Notes: generated from the letters alone by a model not told the origin. DNA of 64,000 bases from SAR202 cluster bacterium bin22 (GCA_002238505.1 MPMM01000002.1:248001-312000); one strand, 5' to 3'. Shown: positions 1 through 7,703, counted from the stretch's first letter. Program-made: numbers and translations.

Positions 1-34
1 ACGAAGGGGGGAGTAATTGAAGAAGGGAGTCAAG

Positions 35-196
35 ATGGAAAACGCTATCAGAATCACCATCATTTCCGTAATTGTTGTTTATGTCATTCTCACGCTTTAC
101 CACTTGAGCAACGGTTTCGATTTTGGCAGTGCCCTCGGGGCGTATTCCTTGACTTCCGAGTGTTGTTTGTCTGTTTTGGGGAGTGGGGCGAGATGA
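35..196 (+). CDS. Small single-pass membrane peptide (hypothetical)
   Basis: A 53-residue ORF beginning MENAIRITIISVIVVYVILT. Its N-terminal 25 residues form one hydrophobic segment and the rest is short and Gly/Ser-rich. An AAGGGAG ribosome site lies five bases before the ATG. Its stop overlaps the next start as ATGA, which suggests translational coupling. No family is recognised. It could be an island-encoded membrane peptide or a chance ORF; the good ribosome site is the main support. Confidence 0.4.
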   Translation: MENAIRITIISVIVVYVILTLYHLSNGFDFGSALGAYSLTSECCLSVLGSGAR

Positions 197-276
197 AGGA
201 ATTCATCGCCCGCCCTGCTGTCCTCCGGCGAGACATTGGAGGGTTAGCCCTGGACATGGGCATGTGCCAGCAATAG
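193..276 (+). CDS. Very short ORF coupled to the upstream membrane peptide
   Basis: A 27-codon ORF whose ATG overlaps the preceding stop (ATGA). It begins MKEFIARPAVLRRD. Only the coupling supports it, since it has no separate ribosome site or recognisable motif. It may simply be readthrough context. Confidence 0.2.
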   Translation: MKEFIARPAVLRRDIGGLALDMGMCQQ

Positions 277-309
277 GCGTGGGCTTGGAGGGCTTGGAGG
301 GCTTGCACC

Positions 310-474
310 ATGAGAGTTATAGCGCGGGTCAACATTCTAGGGTTCATATTGGCCGGGGCTGTGGCCACAGTGACTTTGGGCCGACGAGGTCTTGTCTACA
401 CCCTCGCGTTGGCAATATCCGGGTGCGGAGTCGCCGTTGCCATTTACAAAGGAAACAGGGGTTTGAAATCATAA
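310..474 (+). CDS. Small two-helix membrane protein (hypothetical)
   Basis: A 54-residue ORF beginning MRVIARVNILGFILAG. It shows two hydrophobic stretches (about residues 7-22 and 29-46) separated by a basic GRRG turn, which predicts a hairpin membrane protein with a basic tail. A GGAGG ribosome site sits nine bases upstream of the ATG. It ends 17 bases before the next gene, whose ribosome site follows at once, so the two are probably co-transcribed. Function unknown. Confidence 0.5.
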   Translation: MRVIARVNILGFILAGAVATVTLGRRGLVYTLALAISGCGVAVAIYKGNRGLKS

Positions 475-491
475 GCCAAAGGAGGTTGTTT

Positions 492-1277
492 ATGCAGAAT
501 CGTTACGTTGGCGACGTGGGGGATTTTGCGAAGCACGGATTACTCCGCTATCTTTCCGGTGAAACTGCGGACGACGAGGGAGACCGGCTCAGGCTGGGAG
601 TCATCTGGTATCTGAGCCACGACCCAAGGGAACACAACGGGGACGGGCGGTATATTGACTACCTCAAGCGGACAGCTAGGGACGACAAAAGCGAATATAT
701 AGGTTGTGACCCTTGCCTGTGGGAGAAATTGAGAGATTTGGTCTTTGCGGATGCAAGGTGTGTTCACTGTGCCGAGGAAGCCGAACTTCTCCCTAAAGAC
801 GCGCTCTATTACAGCCCTTTGTTCTATTTTCCAAGAGATATAAAGCCAGCGACAAGGCGGAGCGCCAGGGCGGAGTGGTTCGCCGGTGCCCACAAGACAA
901 TGAAGGACGCCCAGCTTGTGTGTGTAGACCCGGACAATGGGCTTATTCCAAAGAGCGTTGGCCTTCACTCGGAGAGAGGGCCAAAGTACACGTGCCTCAA
1001 CGACCTAAAAACCCTCTGGGACGATAACAAGAGCTTGGTGATGTACCAACAGAGCGTGATGGACAAGAAGGGCCACGAGATGGTCAGAGCCAAGAAAACG
1101 GAACTAAAAGAAGGACTTGGACTAGACCGGGACCCGATAGCCTTGTGGTTCAGCAGGGGTACGGCCAGGGTGTTCTTTGTAGTTCCCAGACCCGTACACA
1201 GAAAAGCCATTGAGACAAGGATAATAAGTATGGCTAACACCCAATGGTTCAAGCACCGCCATTTCCTGCAAGTCTGA
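492..1277 (+). CDS. Conserved hypothetical protein beginning MQNRYVGDVGDF
   Basis: A 261-residue soluble protein. The open frame extends further upstream, but the ATG at 492 has a consensus AAAGGAGG six bases before it and begins with the NRYVGD-GDF-KHGLL block. I recall that block from a widespread family of uncharacterised proteins of this size. Other visible motifs are a central CDPCLW/CVHC cysteine group, a VDPDNGL block at about residue 145 and a basic C-terminus. The DPDNG block resembles the DPP-type active-site loops of some methyltransferases, but that is only a loose likeness and no reaction is assigned. It follows a small membrane ORF by 17 bases. Confidence 0.8.
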   Translation: MQNRYVGDVGDFAKHGLLRYLSGETADDEGDRLRLGVIWYLSHDPREHNGDGRYIDYLKRTARDDKSEYIGCDPCLWEKLRDLVFADARCVHCAEEAELLPKDALYYSPLFYFPRDIKPATRRSARAEWFAGAHKTMKDAQLVCVDPDNGLIPKSVGLHSERGPKYTCLNDLKTLWDDNKSLVMYQQSVMDKKGHEMVRAKKTELKEGLGLDRDPIALWFSRGTARVFFVVPRPVHRKAIETRIISMANTQWFKHRHFLQV

Positions 1278-1326
1278 AAAAGAAAGCTGTCTGCACAATC
1301 ACAATAAAGGCAGGTGATAAAGAATA

Positions 1327-1356
1327 TTGACACATTGGCATTGCTTATGTTAGAAT
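1327..1356 (+). promoter_or_regulatory. Promoter of the IS1595-type transposase
   Basis: TTGACA (1327-1332), 18 bases, then TAGAAT (1351-1356) preceded by TGT, an extended -10. This predicts transcription starting near 1363, just upstream of the transposase ribosome site. Confidence 0.6.
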
Positions 1357-1385
1357 TTAGGTAAGTAAAGGCATAGGGGGTGCCG

Positions 1386-2420
1386 ATGACAACGAACACC
1401 GCAATTGGAACCCAGGACAACGACGACCTAAACCCCAACCGCCGGGCCGGGCCTCCCACTTGGAAAGAAGAAAACGATGTTATTGGCATCGAGGAATTTT
1501 TCGGGTTCTGGCCCACGGAGGCCAGTGCTCTTGAGTGGTACGAAAACCACAGGTGGCGGGATGGCCTCCGTTGCCCCCGGTGCGGCGGCACGGGTTGTTA
1601 CAAGGTTGCCTCGGGTAAACCCCTTAGCCACAGATGCCGTGAGTGCAAGAAGTATTTCAGCGTGAAGATTGGGACGCCAATGGAGCACAGCAACCTATCC
1701 GTTCGCAAGTTCCTCCTCTACATACACTTCATGCTCACCGAGAGCAAAGGCAGTTCTGGTCGCAAGATGCACGCATCCCTCAAAACCGGCCTACGCACGG
1801 CCTGGTTCCTTGGTCAAAGGGTGCGCCGCATGGCCAAGGACACGGAGCTTCCGCTCCTTTCGGGCCTCGTCCAGATCGACGAGACCTATTTCGGCGGAAA
1901 GTTCAAGAACATGCCCAAGAAGAGGCGGAAGAAGTACGGTGGGGACGGCATGGCCAACAAGATCGCTATCATCGGGGCGATTGACGAATATGGCAACGTC
2001 GCTGTCGAGCAACTCCTCAAGAATACCAACGTGGCAAGGCTCGACTTCGTAATGACTAATGTGAAGCCCGGGAGCATAGTCGTTACGGACGGCCATCCCG
2101 GATATTCTCGCCTTTCCGAGTTCGGTTACATCCACAAGGTGGTCATCCACGAAGACGGCCAATACGTGGACGAGGAAGGATTCACTACCAACGCTATCGA
2201 GGGGCATTGGTCCCAGTTGAAAAGAAAATATCACGGCGTCCACCATTACCTTCCAGCAAAGAACGCACAACGCTACTTGGACGAATCAACTTTCCGCAAT
2301 AACCTGGGCCCGGGCAACGGCCCGAAAACCATCGGGCTACTCTTGGACATGGCCGAAGGCCGAACCTTGCCTTGGAAAGAACTGGTGAACTCGAAACCGG
2401 CGGTGTGGGACCGAAGATAG
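1386..2420 (+). CDS. IS1595-family (ISXO2-like) transposase
   Basis: Predicted DDE-type transposase of 344 residues. Near the N-terminus a zinc ribbon of the form CPRCGG...HRCRECKKYFSVKIGT is the hallmark of the IS1595 group. The catalytic core follows, with QIDETYFGGKFKNM (first Asp), VVTDGHPGY (second Asp) and NAIEGHWSQLKRKYHGVHH (the acidic, His-rich end of the ISXO2 domain). I chose the ATG at 1386 because AGGGGG lies just before it; a GTG at 1380 is also in frame. The gene is intact. I could not define terminal inverted repeats or target duplications, so it may be a mobile element with divergent ends or a resident copy. Confidence 0.88.
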   Translation: MTTNTAIGTQDNDDLNPNRRAGPPTWKEENDVIGIEEFFGFWPTEASALEWYENHRWRDGLRCPRCGGTGCYKVASGKPLSHRCRECKKYFSVKIGTPMEHSNLSVRKFLLYIHFMLTESKGSSGRKMHASLKTGLRTAWFLGQRVRRMAKDTELPLLSGLVQIDETYFGGKFKNMPKKRRKKYGGDGMANKIAIIGAIDEYGNVAVEQLLKNTNVARLDFVMTNVKPGSIVVTDGHPGYSRLSEFGYIHKVVIHEDGQYVDEEGFTTNAIEGHWSQLKRKYHGVHHYLPAKNAQRYLDESTFRNNLGPGNGPKTIGLLLDMAEGRTLPWKELVNSKPAVWDRR

Positions 2421-2446
2421 GCCCGCCCCAAGTGGACATTCACAAA

Positions 2447-2480
2447 GCCCCGGGCGGTTGATGCCCGGGGCCTTAATTTT
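2447..2480 (+). terminator. Rho-independent terminator after the transposase
   Basis: A perfect 9-bp stem, GCCCCGGGC (2447-2455) and GCCCGGGGC (2463-2471), has a 7-base loop and is followed by TTAATTTT. Confidence 0.8.
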
Positions 2481-2501
2481 GTCTAGATGTGCAGTATATA
2501 G

Positions 2502-2523
2502 TGTGCAATTTGGCAGTTGCACA
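2502..2523. promoter_or_regulatory. Inverted repeat TGTGCAA-8-TTGCACA
   Basis: Seven-base perfect arms with an 8-base centre lie between the transposase terminator and the 24-bp palindrome. The sequence is locally AT-rich. It looks like a dimeric protein-binding site, though a small hairpin is equally possible. Confidence 0.4.
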
Positions 2524-2558
2524 AAATATAACGTCTGGTCTATACTTACAGAGAGTCA

Positions 2559-2582
2559 GAGAATACCCCATGGGGTATTCTC
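2559..2582. promoter_or_regulatory. 24-bp perfect palindrome
   Basis: The half-site GAGAATACCCCA is followed directly by its exact reverse complement, centred between 2570 and 2571. A perfect 24-bp palindrome without spacer is rare by chance and is typical of a dimer-binding operator or recombination site. It lies in the spacer upstream of the methyltransferase-like gene. Confidence 0.5.
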
Positions 2583-2666
2583 CCGGCTCAGTTTTGGCGG
2601 TAGCTGTCGGGCCACCGCTTTCTCATCACAGTGGTAGTATGGAGGGGGTGAGTGATTTTGATTTTG

Positions 2667-2810
2667 CTAGCTACCGGGGTCCGGGGACTTGGGGTCATTG
2701 GGCGGAGGTAAGAGTCCGTCCTTGACTAGTGCGGCCTTAAGCTTCTTGGTGCGTTCATCTGGTTTCCACTCTGGGATGTTGGTAGGATCAATTGGTGGCA
2801 GTTTGTCCAT
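2667..2810 (-). CDS. 47-residue Pro/Lys-rich small protein
   Basis: Reads MDKLPPIDPTNIPEWKPDER and then a basic KKLKAALVKDG segment and a PPPNDPKSPDPGS tail. AAGGAG lies seven bases before the ATG, and a TATAAT box is visible further upstream on this strand. The start is divergent from the methyltransferase-like gene 67 bases away, so the two may share a control region. No family is recognised. The composition is unlike a random antisense frame, which is why I keep it. Confidence 0.5.
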   Translation of the reverse strand: MDKLPPIDPTNIPEWKPDERTKKLKAALVKDGLLPPPNDPKSPDPGS

Positions 2811-2877
2811 CTGCACGCTCCTTGACCCACTTCCCTCCATGCTACCACCATTATATATCAAGGAGCTAACCGCAGCC

Positions 2878-3396
2878 ATGACTGAGCAACAACCCAAGCA
2901 GGAATTCCGCGACTTAGTTGACGCTGCAACCACGCCAACACCCACGCCTTCGGCCACCATTCGGGTGGCTGAATTTCACTTTGGCGGTGGGTCTCTTGTA
3001 CGGGCCATCGAGGCCGCAGGAATAGATGTTGTCGCTTCCCTTGACGCTTCCCAGCAGATACCGAATTTCGACACAATGGGTGAGTTCGACATTGTCCTTG
3101 CTGACGTCTCCGAGGAAGGCGAATATTCTTCTGCTGTTCAGTTCTTGCTCAGATTCCTGTTCGTCCGAAGGCCACCCGCGTTTGTTGTTCTTGGCTCCAA
3201 CGACGAAGCATTCTGCCTAGCGTTGGTAGGAGCTTCACGCCCCTACGGGTACGAGGTCAGCCGAGGGGGTGGGGACTTCCCATTCATTGCCGGAGTGAGC
3301 GAGCGAGAACCCGAAGAGGAAATTTGGGGGAAGATCAACCAAGTCGTGCAAAGGATAGGGGAGGACTTGGGAACGGCGGGACAGGAAAAAGAATGA
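2878..3396 (+). CDS. C5-cytosine-methyltransferase-like protein lacking the catalytic motif
   Basis: 172 residues. Residues 28-56 (TIRVAEFHFGGGSLVRAIEA...VVASLD) resemble motifs I-II of DNA cytosine-C5 methyltransferases (DLFSGGGGLSLGLEQAGF-type, the AdoMet site). FDIVLADVS at 70-78 sits where D-LxGGPPCQ should be, and RPPAFVVLGSND at 98-109 sits where the KPK-FLLENV motif VI should be. Neither the PC dipeptide with the catalytic Cys nor the ENV Glu is present, and there is no target-recognition domain. This suggests an AdoMet-binding-like, catalytically dead module; the homology is an inference by eye. Start chosen at ATG 2878 (AGGAG 12 bases upstream). The stop overlaps the next start as ATGA. 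Confidence 0.6.
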   Translation: MTEQQPKQEFRDLVDAATTPTPTPSATIRVAEFHFGGGSLVRAIEAAGIDVVASLDASQQIPNFDTMGEFDIVLADVSEEGEYSSAVQFLLRFLFVRRPPAFVVLGSNDEAFCLALVGASRPYGYEVSRGGGDFPFIAGVSEREPEEEIWGKINQVVQRIGEDLGTAGQEKE

Positions 3397-4280
3397 AGTT
3401 CATACGTGCTTGCATCGTCGTTGTCGTCTGGCCTGTGCGGGCCGTCCGTGGGCTTTGGCGCACACTGCGAAAGTTGTCTCGCCGTGTGAAGGCTTTTTTG
3501 TTTGCTCTTCCGCTCTCCCTGCTATACCTCTATTATGCGGTTTCGTCTGAACCAAGCCCAAGACCCGCTGCCGACCCAGGCGTCAGCGCTACCATTGGGG
3601 ACACGGGGGTTACTGTTGAGATATTCCTCGTCAATTCGATGCTCGCTGTTAGTTTAGTGGCCTGGGGTATCCTTTTTAGCATTTCATCATTATTTAGGAC
3701 ACCGCGTGGACTGTATCAAGACTATGTCTTTACTTCCCGCATTAAATGGATGATGAGGATTGGAGCGGCGAATGCTCTCTTTAGGGGGGCATTTTGGGGG
3801 CTAACAACATTCGTCCTGATCCTTCTGGGCAGCTTAGCATCCCTGGATGTCATAGGAGTGTTTCTTGGACCCGAAATCGAAGCAATTCTGGACGAGAGGA
3901 AGTCTTCACTCGTACCGGGAATTGTGCTGCTCGCGGCTGTTTATGGCGTTATCGTAGGCTTGGGGTACATCTTCTGCTATCTGCTAAATGGGTTCGCAGC
4001 AGTAAACACCCACAGGAATAATGAGCCGAACCCGATAAAGGCCGGTGGGGTCTCTATCACTTCTAAGCCTATTTGCCTCGCCATTGGCATACCGGTCACG
4101 TTGGCCCTGCTCTTGCTTGCACCTCCTTATTGGAAGAGGGGGCTACTCGACGCCTGGGAAATGCTTTCGCCTGTTCGCAGTTTCTTTCGGCACCCCTTGC
4201 GGGGAGCCACACGTGAATACCATGAGAACCAAGTCTTGAAAAGGCTCTACCCCGAAATATTTGGCGAGCCAGATCAATAG
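3393..4280 (+). CDS. Multi-pass membrane protein coupled to the methyltransferase-like gene
   Basis: 295 residues, starting at the ATG that overlaps the upstream stop (ATGA), with an AGGAAAAAG purine stretch before it. A basic N-terminus (residues 17-34) is followed by about five predicted membrane helices: residues 35-50, 75-100, 128-150, 175-205 and 225-245. A charged cytoplasmic tail ends in KRLYPEIFGEPDQ. I recognise no family. The coupling implies that it is made in fixed ratio with the preceding soluble protein, so a membrane-tethered two-component module is plausible. Confidence 0.7.
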   Translation: MKFIRACIVVVVWPVRAVRGLWRTLRKLSRRVKAFLFALPLSLLYLYYAVSSEPSPRPAADPGVSATIGDTGVTVEIFLVNSMLAVSLVAWGILFSISSLFRTPRGLYQDYVFTSRIKWMMRIGAANALFRGAFWGLTTFVLILLGSLASLDVIGVFLGPEIEAILDERKSSLVPGIVLLAAVYGVIVGLGYIFCYLLNGFAAVNTHRNNEPNPIKAGGVSITSKPICLAIGIPVTLALLLLAPPYWKRGLLDAWEMLSPVRSFFRHPLRGATREYHENQVLKRLYPEIFGEPDQ

Positions 4281-4440
4281 TCTGATTTAATGCTCCCGGA
4301 AGATGGACAGCACCGAAGAATTGGTGGTCTTGCGGCAGGAAAGATTACTGTGTCCTGGGTCGGCCCAGCCGGGCTGACAGGTGTTAGGACGAAGTAGGGA
4401 AATCAATAATCTAGCATTAGGATTCGGTACCGCGCGCCGG

Positions 4441-4692
4441 CTAATAGACGACCACTGCGCTCCTGGCCAGGCTAAGAAGTTCATCGACAGTAACCCGGGT
4501 ATCCCGCAACTTCTCCTCTATGGCAATCCGGCAATCCACCCATTTCATGGCTTCTCGAGAAGTTCCAACGGTGGCCAGTTCTACGCGGTCCGGGCGGCGG
4601 TCATAAATGGTGTAGCAGACCTTCGGAACGTCTTCGTGAACCACGTAGCCCCGGTAGTAAATGTTCATTCCCTGTGCAATTGCTTCCTGCAT
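4441..4692 (-). CDS. 83-residue hypothetical protein
   Basis: Starts MQEAIAQGMNIYYRGYVVHE and contains YTIYDRRPDRVELATVGTSREAMKW, an alpha/beta-looking small domain. The longer frame begins with TTG at 4797. The ATG at 4692 is favoured because GGAGG lies six bases before it. Function unknown; it might be a small regulatory or antitoxin-like protein, but nothing proves that. Confidence 0.6.
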   Translation of the reverse strand: MQEAIAQGMNIYYRGYVVHEDVPKVCYTIYDRRPDRVELATVGTSREAMKWVDCRIAIEEKLRDTRVTVDELLSLARSAVVVY

Positions 4693-4933
4693 CGTCATCC
4701 TCCACATGTTCGTTTGTGACGGTAATTCCATTAACTCTTGCCGCCACCGGTGCTGGCTCAAATGTTCTAATATCCTGGAGCGAGAATCAAGAGGCAAGTG
4801 TCAGTATTTTTCTGGGTGGCAGGACGATCTGGTCGTCATTGGGACCAGTGTGGCGTCCCGGTGGATTGCTGTGGCTGGCGACGAAGGGAATCCTGGGTTG
4901 CAATGGGTTTCGGTGGGCTGGGGAGTGTAGAAA

Positions 4934-5881
4934 CTAACGCACTCGTATCCGCACTGAGGTCAGGTGCCCCGTGACATCCAGGCCACGGTAGATGGCTTTT
5001 GATTGACGAGGGGGCCGCAGGTCTTCGAATTGGACCAGGGTGCTACCCCTCACTGTTGGGGCCTTGGCTCGGAATACCACATTGCAGAATGTGAAGGGGA
5101 ACTCAAGGGGATTACCCAGGGTGCCGGCAGCGTAGGCCAGGCGACCACGGCTGTTGTCCCACGATGACTGCAGCAGGTATCCAAGGTGTGGTCCAGGTCG
5201 AATGGCCACTACCTCAAGAGTGGTGTGGTCAAAGTCAAGGTAAATCTGGGCGGCATCGACGGGTCTCGTGTGCCCAGCCTCGACCTTAACCGTTAGTTGA
5301 AACTCTTGCCCGGTCTCCACAGCTTCGGAATAGGATTCAAGAACCAAGGGGACTGTCAATTCCGGCGCCAATGTGGCAGTGGGAGTCGGGGTCAGAGTGG
5401 GCGTGGGGGAAGGAGTCGGGGTATGAAGTAGCACTCCGGTTGGAGCGGGGAGGTTGGTTGCGGTGGCGGGGGCTTGCGGTGTGGGAGTTGGGGCTGGGGT
5501 AGCGGGCCGAAGGGGTATAGGGACTGTGATTGTACTGATATCCGCGGCTGCAGGGGTTGGGAGGAAGACCTTCGCCGCATTGGTTGTAGCAGGTGTAGAT
5601 GCTTGAGGGGTGGCGTGTTTCTCCAGGGATAGAGGCCCAGGGGTTGAGCGAATTGCAGGGACGATAACGAGTGGGTCCTCGGTGACATCATTTGGGACAG
5701 CAGGTATTGGCAGGCTCCACGGAGTAGGTGGCGGCGGAAGAGTGCTACGAGGGGGCCCAAGGAAAGCCAGGTTCAGGTGAGAGGCCGAGTCGTCGGGATT
5801 CCTGAATTGAGCGGCTGAGTTGTCGTTCCAATCGCAAGCCGTCGCCCAAAGCATGAGGGCACAGACAATAGCCGGACCCAC
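4934..5881 (-). CDS. Lipoprotein with Pro/Thr linker and cohesin-like domain
   Basis: 315 residues. The N-terminus (GTG start) is hydrophobic and ends in WATAC, a lipobox, so lipid anchoring at Cys16 outside the membrane is predicted. Residues about 40-175 are a Pro/Thr/Ala-rich, disordered linker with TPTPSPTPT repeats. Residues about 175-315 form a beta-sandwich with ETGQEFQLTVKVEAGHTRPVDAA, IYLDFDHTTLEVVAI and LVQFEDLRPP, the pattern of cohesin-type domains. In cellulosomes such domains bind dockerins. No dockerin is visible here, so a general surface protein-protein interaction role is more likely. No good ribosome site is visible, so the start is uncertain. Confidence 0.7.
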   Translation of the reverse strand: MGPAIVCALMLWATACDWNDNSAAQFRNPDDSASHLNLAFLGPPRSTLPPPPTPWSLPIPAVPNDVTEDPLVIVPAIRSTPGPLSLEKHATPQASTPATTNAAKVFLPTPAAADISTITVPIPLRPATPAPTPTPQAPATATNLPAPTGVLLHTPTPSPTPTLTPTPTATLAPELTVPLVLESYSEAVETGQEFQLTVKVEAGHTRPVDAAQIYLDFDHTTLEVVAIRPGPHLGYLLQSSWDNSRGRLAYAAGTLGNPLEFPFTFCNVVFRAKAPTVRGSTLVQFEDLRPPRQSKAIYRGLDVTGHLTSVRIRVR

Positions 5882-5975
5882 GAGAGCGAAGAGCCGAGGG
5901 TCAACCCATTTGCAACCGCTTGCAAGGCAAGTTGTGGGAGGCGAATCCGGACGTCGTTGGTAAGCGGCCGAAAAT

Positions 5976-7235
5976 CTACTGGCCGTTTGCCTCCAACGAC
6001 TGCAGGAAGTCTGCCATAGGACTGGTTTCCTGGGTTGAGGTTGCCATGTCCCTGATTACCACCTCGCCGCGGCTGATTTCGTCGTCGCCCAGGATGAGCA
6101 CGTAGGGTATGCCCAGGGCGTTGGCCTGGCGCATTTGCCCCCGCAGGGCACGGGAACCGCTGCTGAGAATGGCCCCGGCCCCGGCACGGCGAATTCGAGA
6201 CGCCAGTTCCAGGGCGTGGAGACGGGCATCGTCGCCCACGTTAGCGACCAGGTAGGAAGGTGAGGGTTCGTCGGGCACCTCCACTCCGCTTCGTTTCAAG
6301 TTCAGGGTGAGTCGTTCCAGGCCGGAACCGAAGCCGATTCCCGGAGTGGGGCGGCCACCCAGTTGTTCGATGAGACCGTCATAGCGGCCTCCACCGCAAA
6401 TGGTGGATTGAGCGCCGGCATCCTCAGGCTGTATTTCGAAAACAGTCCGGGAATAATAGTCCAGGCCTCTTACCAGCCGGTGGTCAACCTGGAAGGGAAT
6501 GTCCATGGCGGCAAGGTAGGACTGCAGCTTGTCCCAGTGGTCCAGGCTTTCTGGGTCGAGGTGGTCGACGGAGCGCGGAGCTGCTTCACCAATTCCGCGA
6601 CAGCTTTCGACCTTGCAGTCCAGCAGCCGCAAGGGGTTGCGTTCCAGACGGGAGCGGCAGTCCTGGCACAGGCGCTCATAGTGCTGGGAATAATAGGATT
6701 TCAGCTCTTCGATGTATTGGGGCCGGCTTTCCCGGTCGCCGATGCTGTTGATAAACAATTGAATGTGGGTCAGACCCAGGGAGTGCATCAGCCGCCATGC
6801 CAGCTCGATTACTTCCGCGTCTACCGCAGGGTTGGCGTCACCCAGTACCTCCACCCCGAACTGGTGGTGCTGGCGGAAGCGGCCTGCCTGAGGACGCTCG
6901 TACCGAAATACGGGACAAAAGTAGTACATGCGGACGGGCTGAGGCAGGTTGTGCATCCCGTGCTCGAGGTAAGCACGGCAGACTGGCGCGGTGCCCTCCG
7001 GGCGAAGGGTTACCAGGTCTCCGCCCCGGTCCTCGAAGGTGTACATTTCCTTCTCGACGATGTCTGTACCTTCACCGACCGAGCGGACAAAAAGCCCGGC
7101 GTCCTCAAACACTGGGCTGTCAATACGGCCATATCCATAGCTGCGGGCCAGGGCAACTGCCCTGGATTCGATATATCGCCGGTACTTCTGCTCCTCGGGG
7201 AGCAGGTCTGCGGTTCCTCTTGGGGCCTGGTACAA
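5976..7235 (-). CDS. hisS: Histidine--tRNA ligase
   Basis: 419 residues, the usual HisRS length. It attaches histidine to tRNA-His in the cytoplasm. Class II motifs are visible: PRGTADLLPEE at the N-terminus, motif 2 with VCRAYLEHG...MYYFCPVFRYERPQAGRFRQHHQFG, the histidine-specific LVRGLDYYSRTVFE, and motif 3 in GIGFGSGLERL. The C-terminal anticodon-binding domain follows (about 320-419). The start is TTG, with GGAG eight bases upstream. It lies downstream of a small basic ORF on the same strand. Confidence 0.95.
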   Translation of the reverse strand: MYQAPRGTADLLPEEQKYRRYIESRAVALARSYGYGRIDSPVFEDAGLFVRSVGEGTDIVEKEMYTFEDRGGDLVTLRPEGTAPVCRAYLEHGMHNLPQPVRMYYFCPVFRYERPQAGRFRQHHQFGVEVLGDANPAVDAEVIELAWRLMHSLGLTHIQLFINSIGDRESRPQYIEELKSYYSQHYERLCQDCRSRLERNPLRLLDCKVESCRGIGEAAPRSVDHLDPESLDHWDKLQSYLAAMDIPFQVDHRLVRGLDYYSRTVFEIQPEDAGAQSTICGGGRYDGLIEQLGGRPTPGIGFGSGLERLTLNLKRSGVEVPDEPSPSYLVANVGDDARLHALELASRIRRAGAGAILSSGSRALRGQMRQANALGIPYVLILGDDEISRGEVVIRDMATSTQETSPMADFLQSLEANGQ

Positions 7236-7301
7236 GGGGCAGCTCCGTAGGTCTGGTTTGTGAGGTAAATTTCGCTCTTAATTCTAGCGGGACACCCCGG
7301 A

Positions 7302-7451
7302 TTACTCAACACGAGCCTGCACGCCGGGGCGCCGGTTCCGGCGCTTAGCCGCTGCGTCGATGATTACCTGCAGGGCCTTGCGGTTACTCTTGCGCCGCTT
7401 CTTTTCGACCCGGCGGGTGCGTTTCTGGTCTCGTCTTTCTCCCCTCAGCAT
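7302..7451 (-). CDS. Small highly basic protein (tentative)
   Basis: 49 residues beginning MLRGERRDQKRTRRVEKKRR and ending RRPGVQARVE, with more than one third Arg/Lys. Such a protein would be expected to bind nucleic acid or the ribosome. It fills the gap between hisS and the CoA-transferase tail on the same strand. No ribosome site precedes the ATG, so the start or the gene itself may be wrong. Confidence 0.35.
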   Translation of the reverse strand: MLRGERRDQKRTRRVEKKRRKSNRKALQVIIDAAAKRRNRRPGVQARVE

Positions 7452-7482
7452 TTGTTCATTTTACAGTTCATGCCGTTGTATG

Positions 7483-7628
7483 TCAGACGACACCCTCCTC
7501 CCGCAACTGCTCCAGTTCGTCCGGGGATACCCCACCTATGCTGCAGAGGATTTCCTCGTTGTTGGAGCCCAGCAATGGGGGAGGAGCGGCGGCAGTGTCG
7601 GGAGACTCTGTCAGGCGGGTTGGGGTGT
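7483..7628 (-). pseudogene. Displaced C-terminal end of the upstream CoA-transferase
   Basis: In a different frame from the CoA-transferase ORF, this stretch reads on from a TVNTPTRLTESPD block to PPPLLGSNNEEILCSIGG and ends LEQLREEGVV. That is the normal C-terminus of family III CoA-transferases (the PAPxLGEHNxEIL motif). It is therefore the original end of the gene, cut off by the frameshift at about 7629-7700. Confidence 0.75.
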
Positions 7629-7703
7629 TTACGGTGCGGGAAGGGCCGCCGGGGGGACCTCGGCGGGCGGGTTGGGGTTGTTTCGGGTGGGGAAGGGCCC
7701 GCC
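7614..7703. repeat. Imperfect tandem duplication that shifts the reading frame
   Basis: Two similar ~37-base copies (7614-7650 and 7667-7703) start about 53 bases apart. Both read GGCGGGTTGGGGT near one end and GGGAAGGGCC near the other. Because 53 is not a multiple of three, the extra copy throws the CoA-transferase out of frame. Confidence 0.65.
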
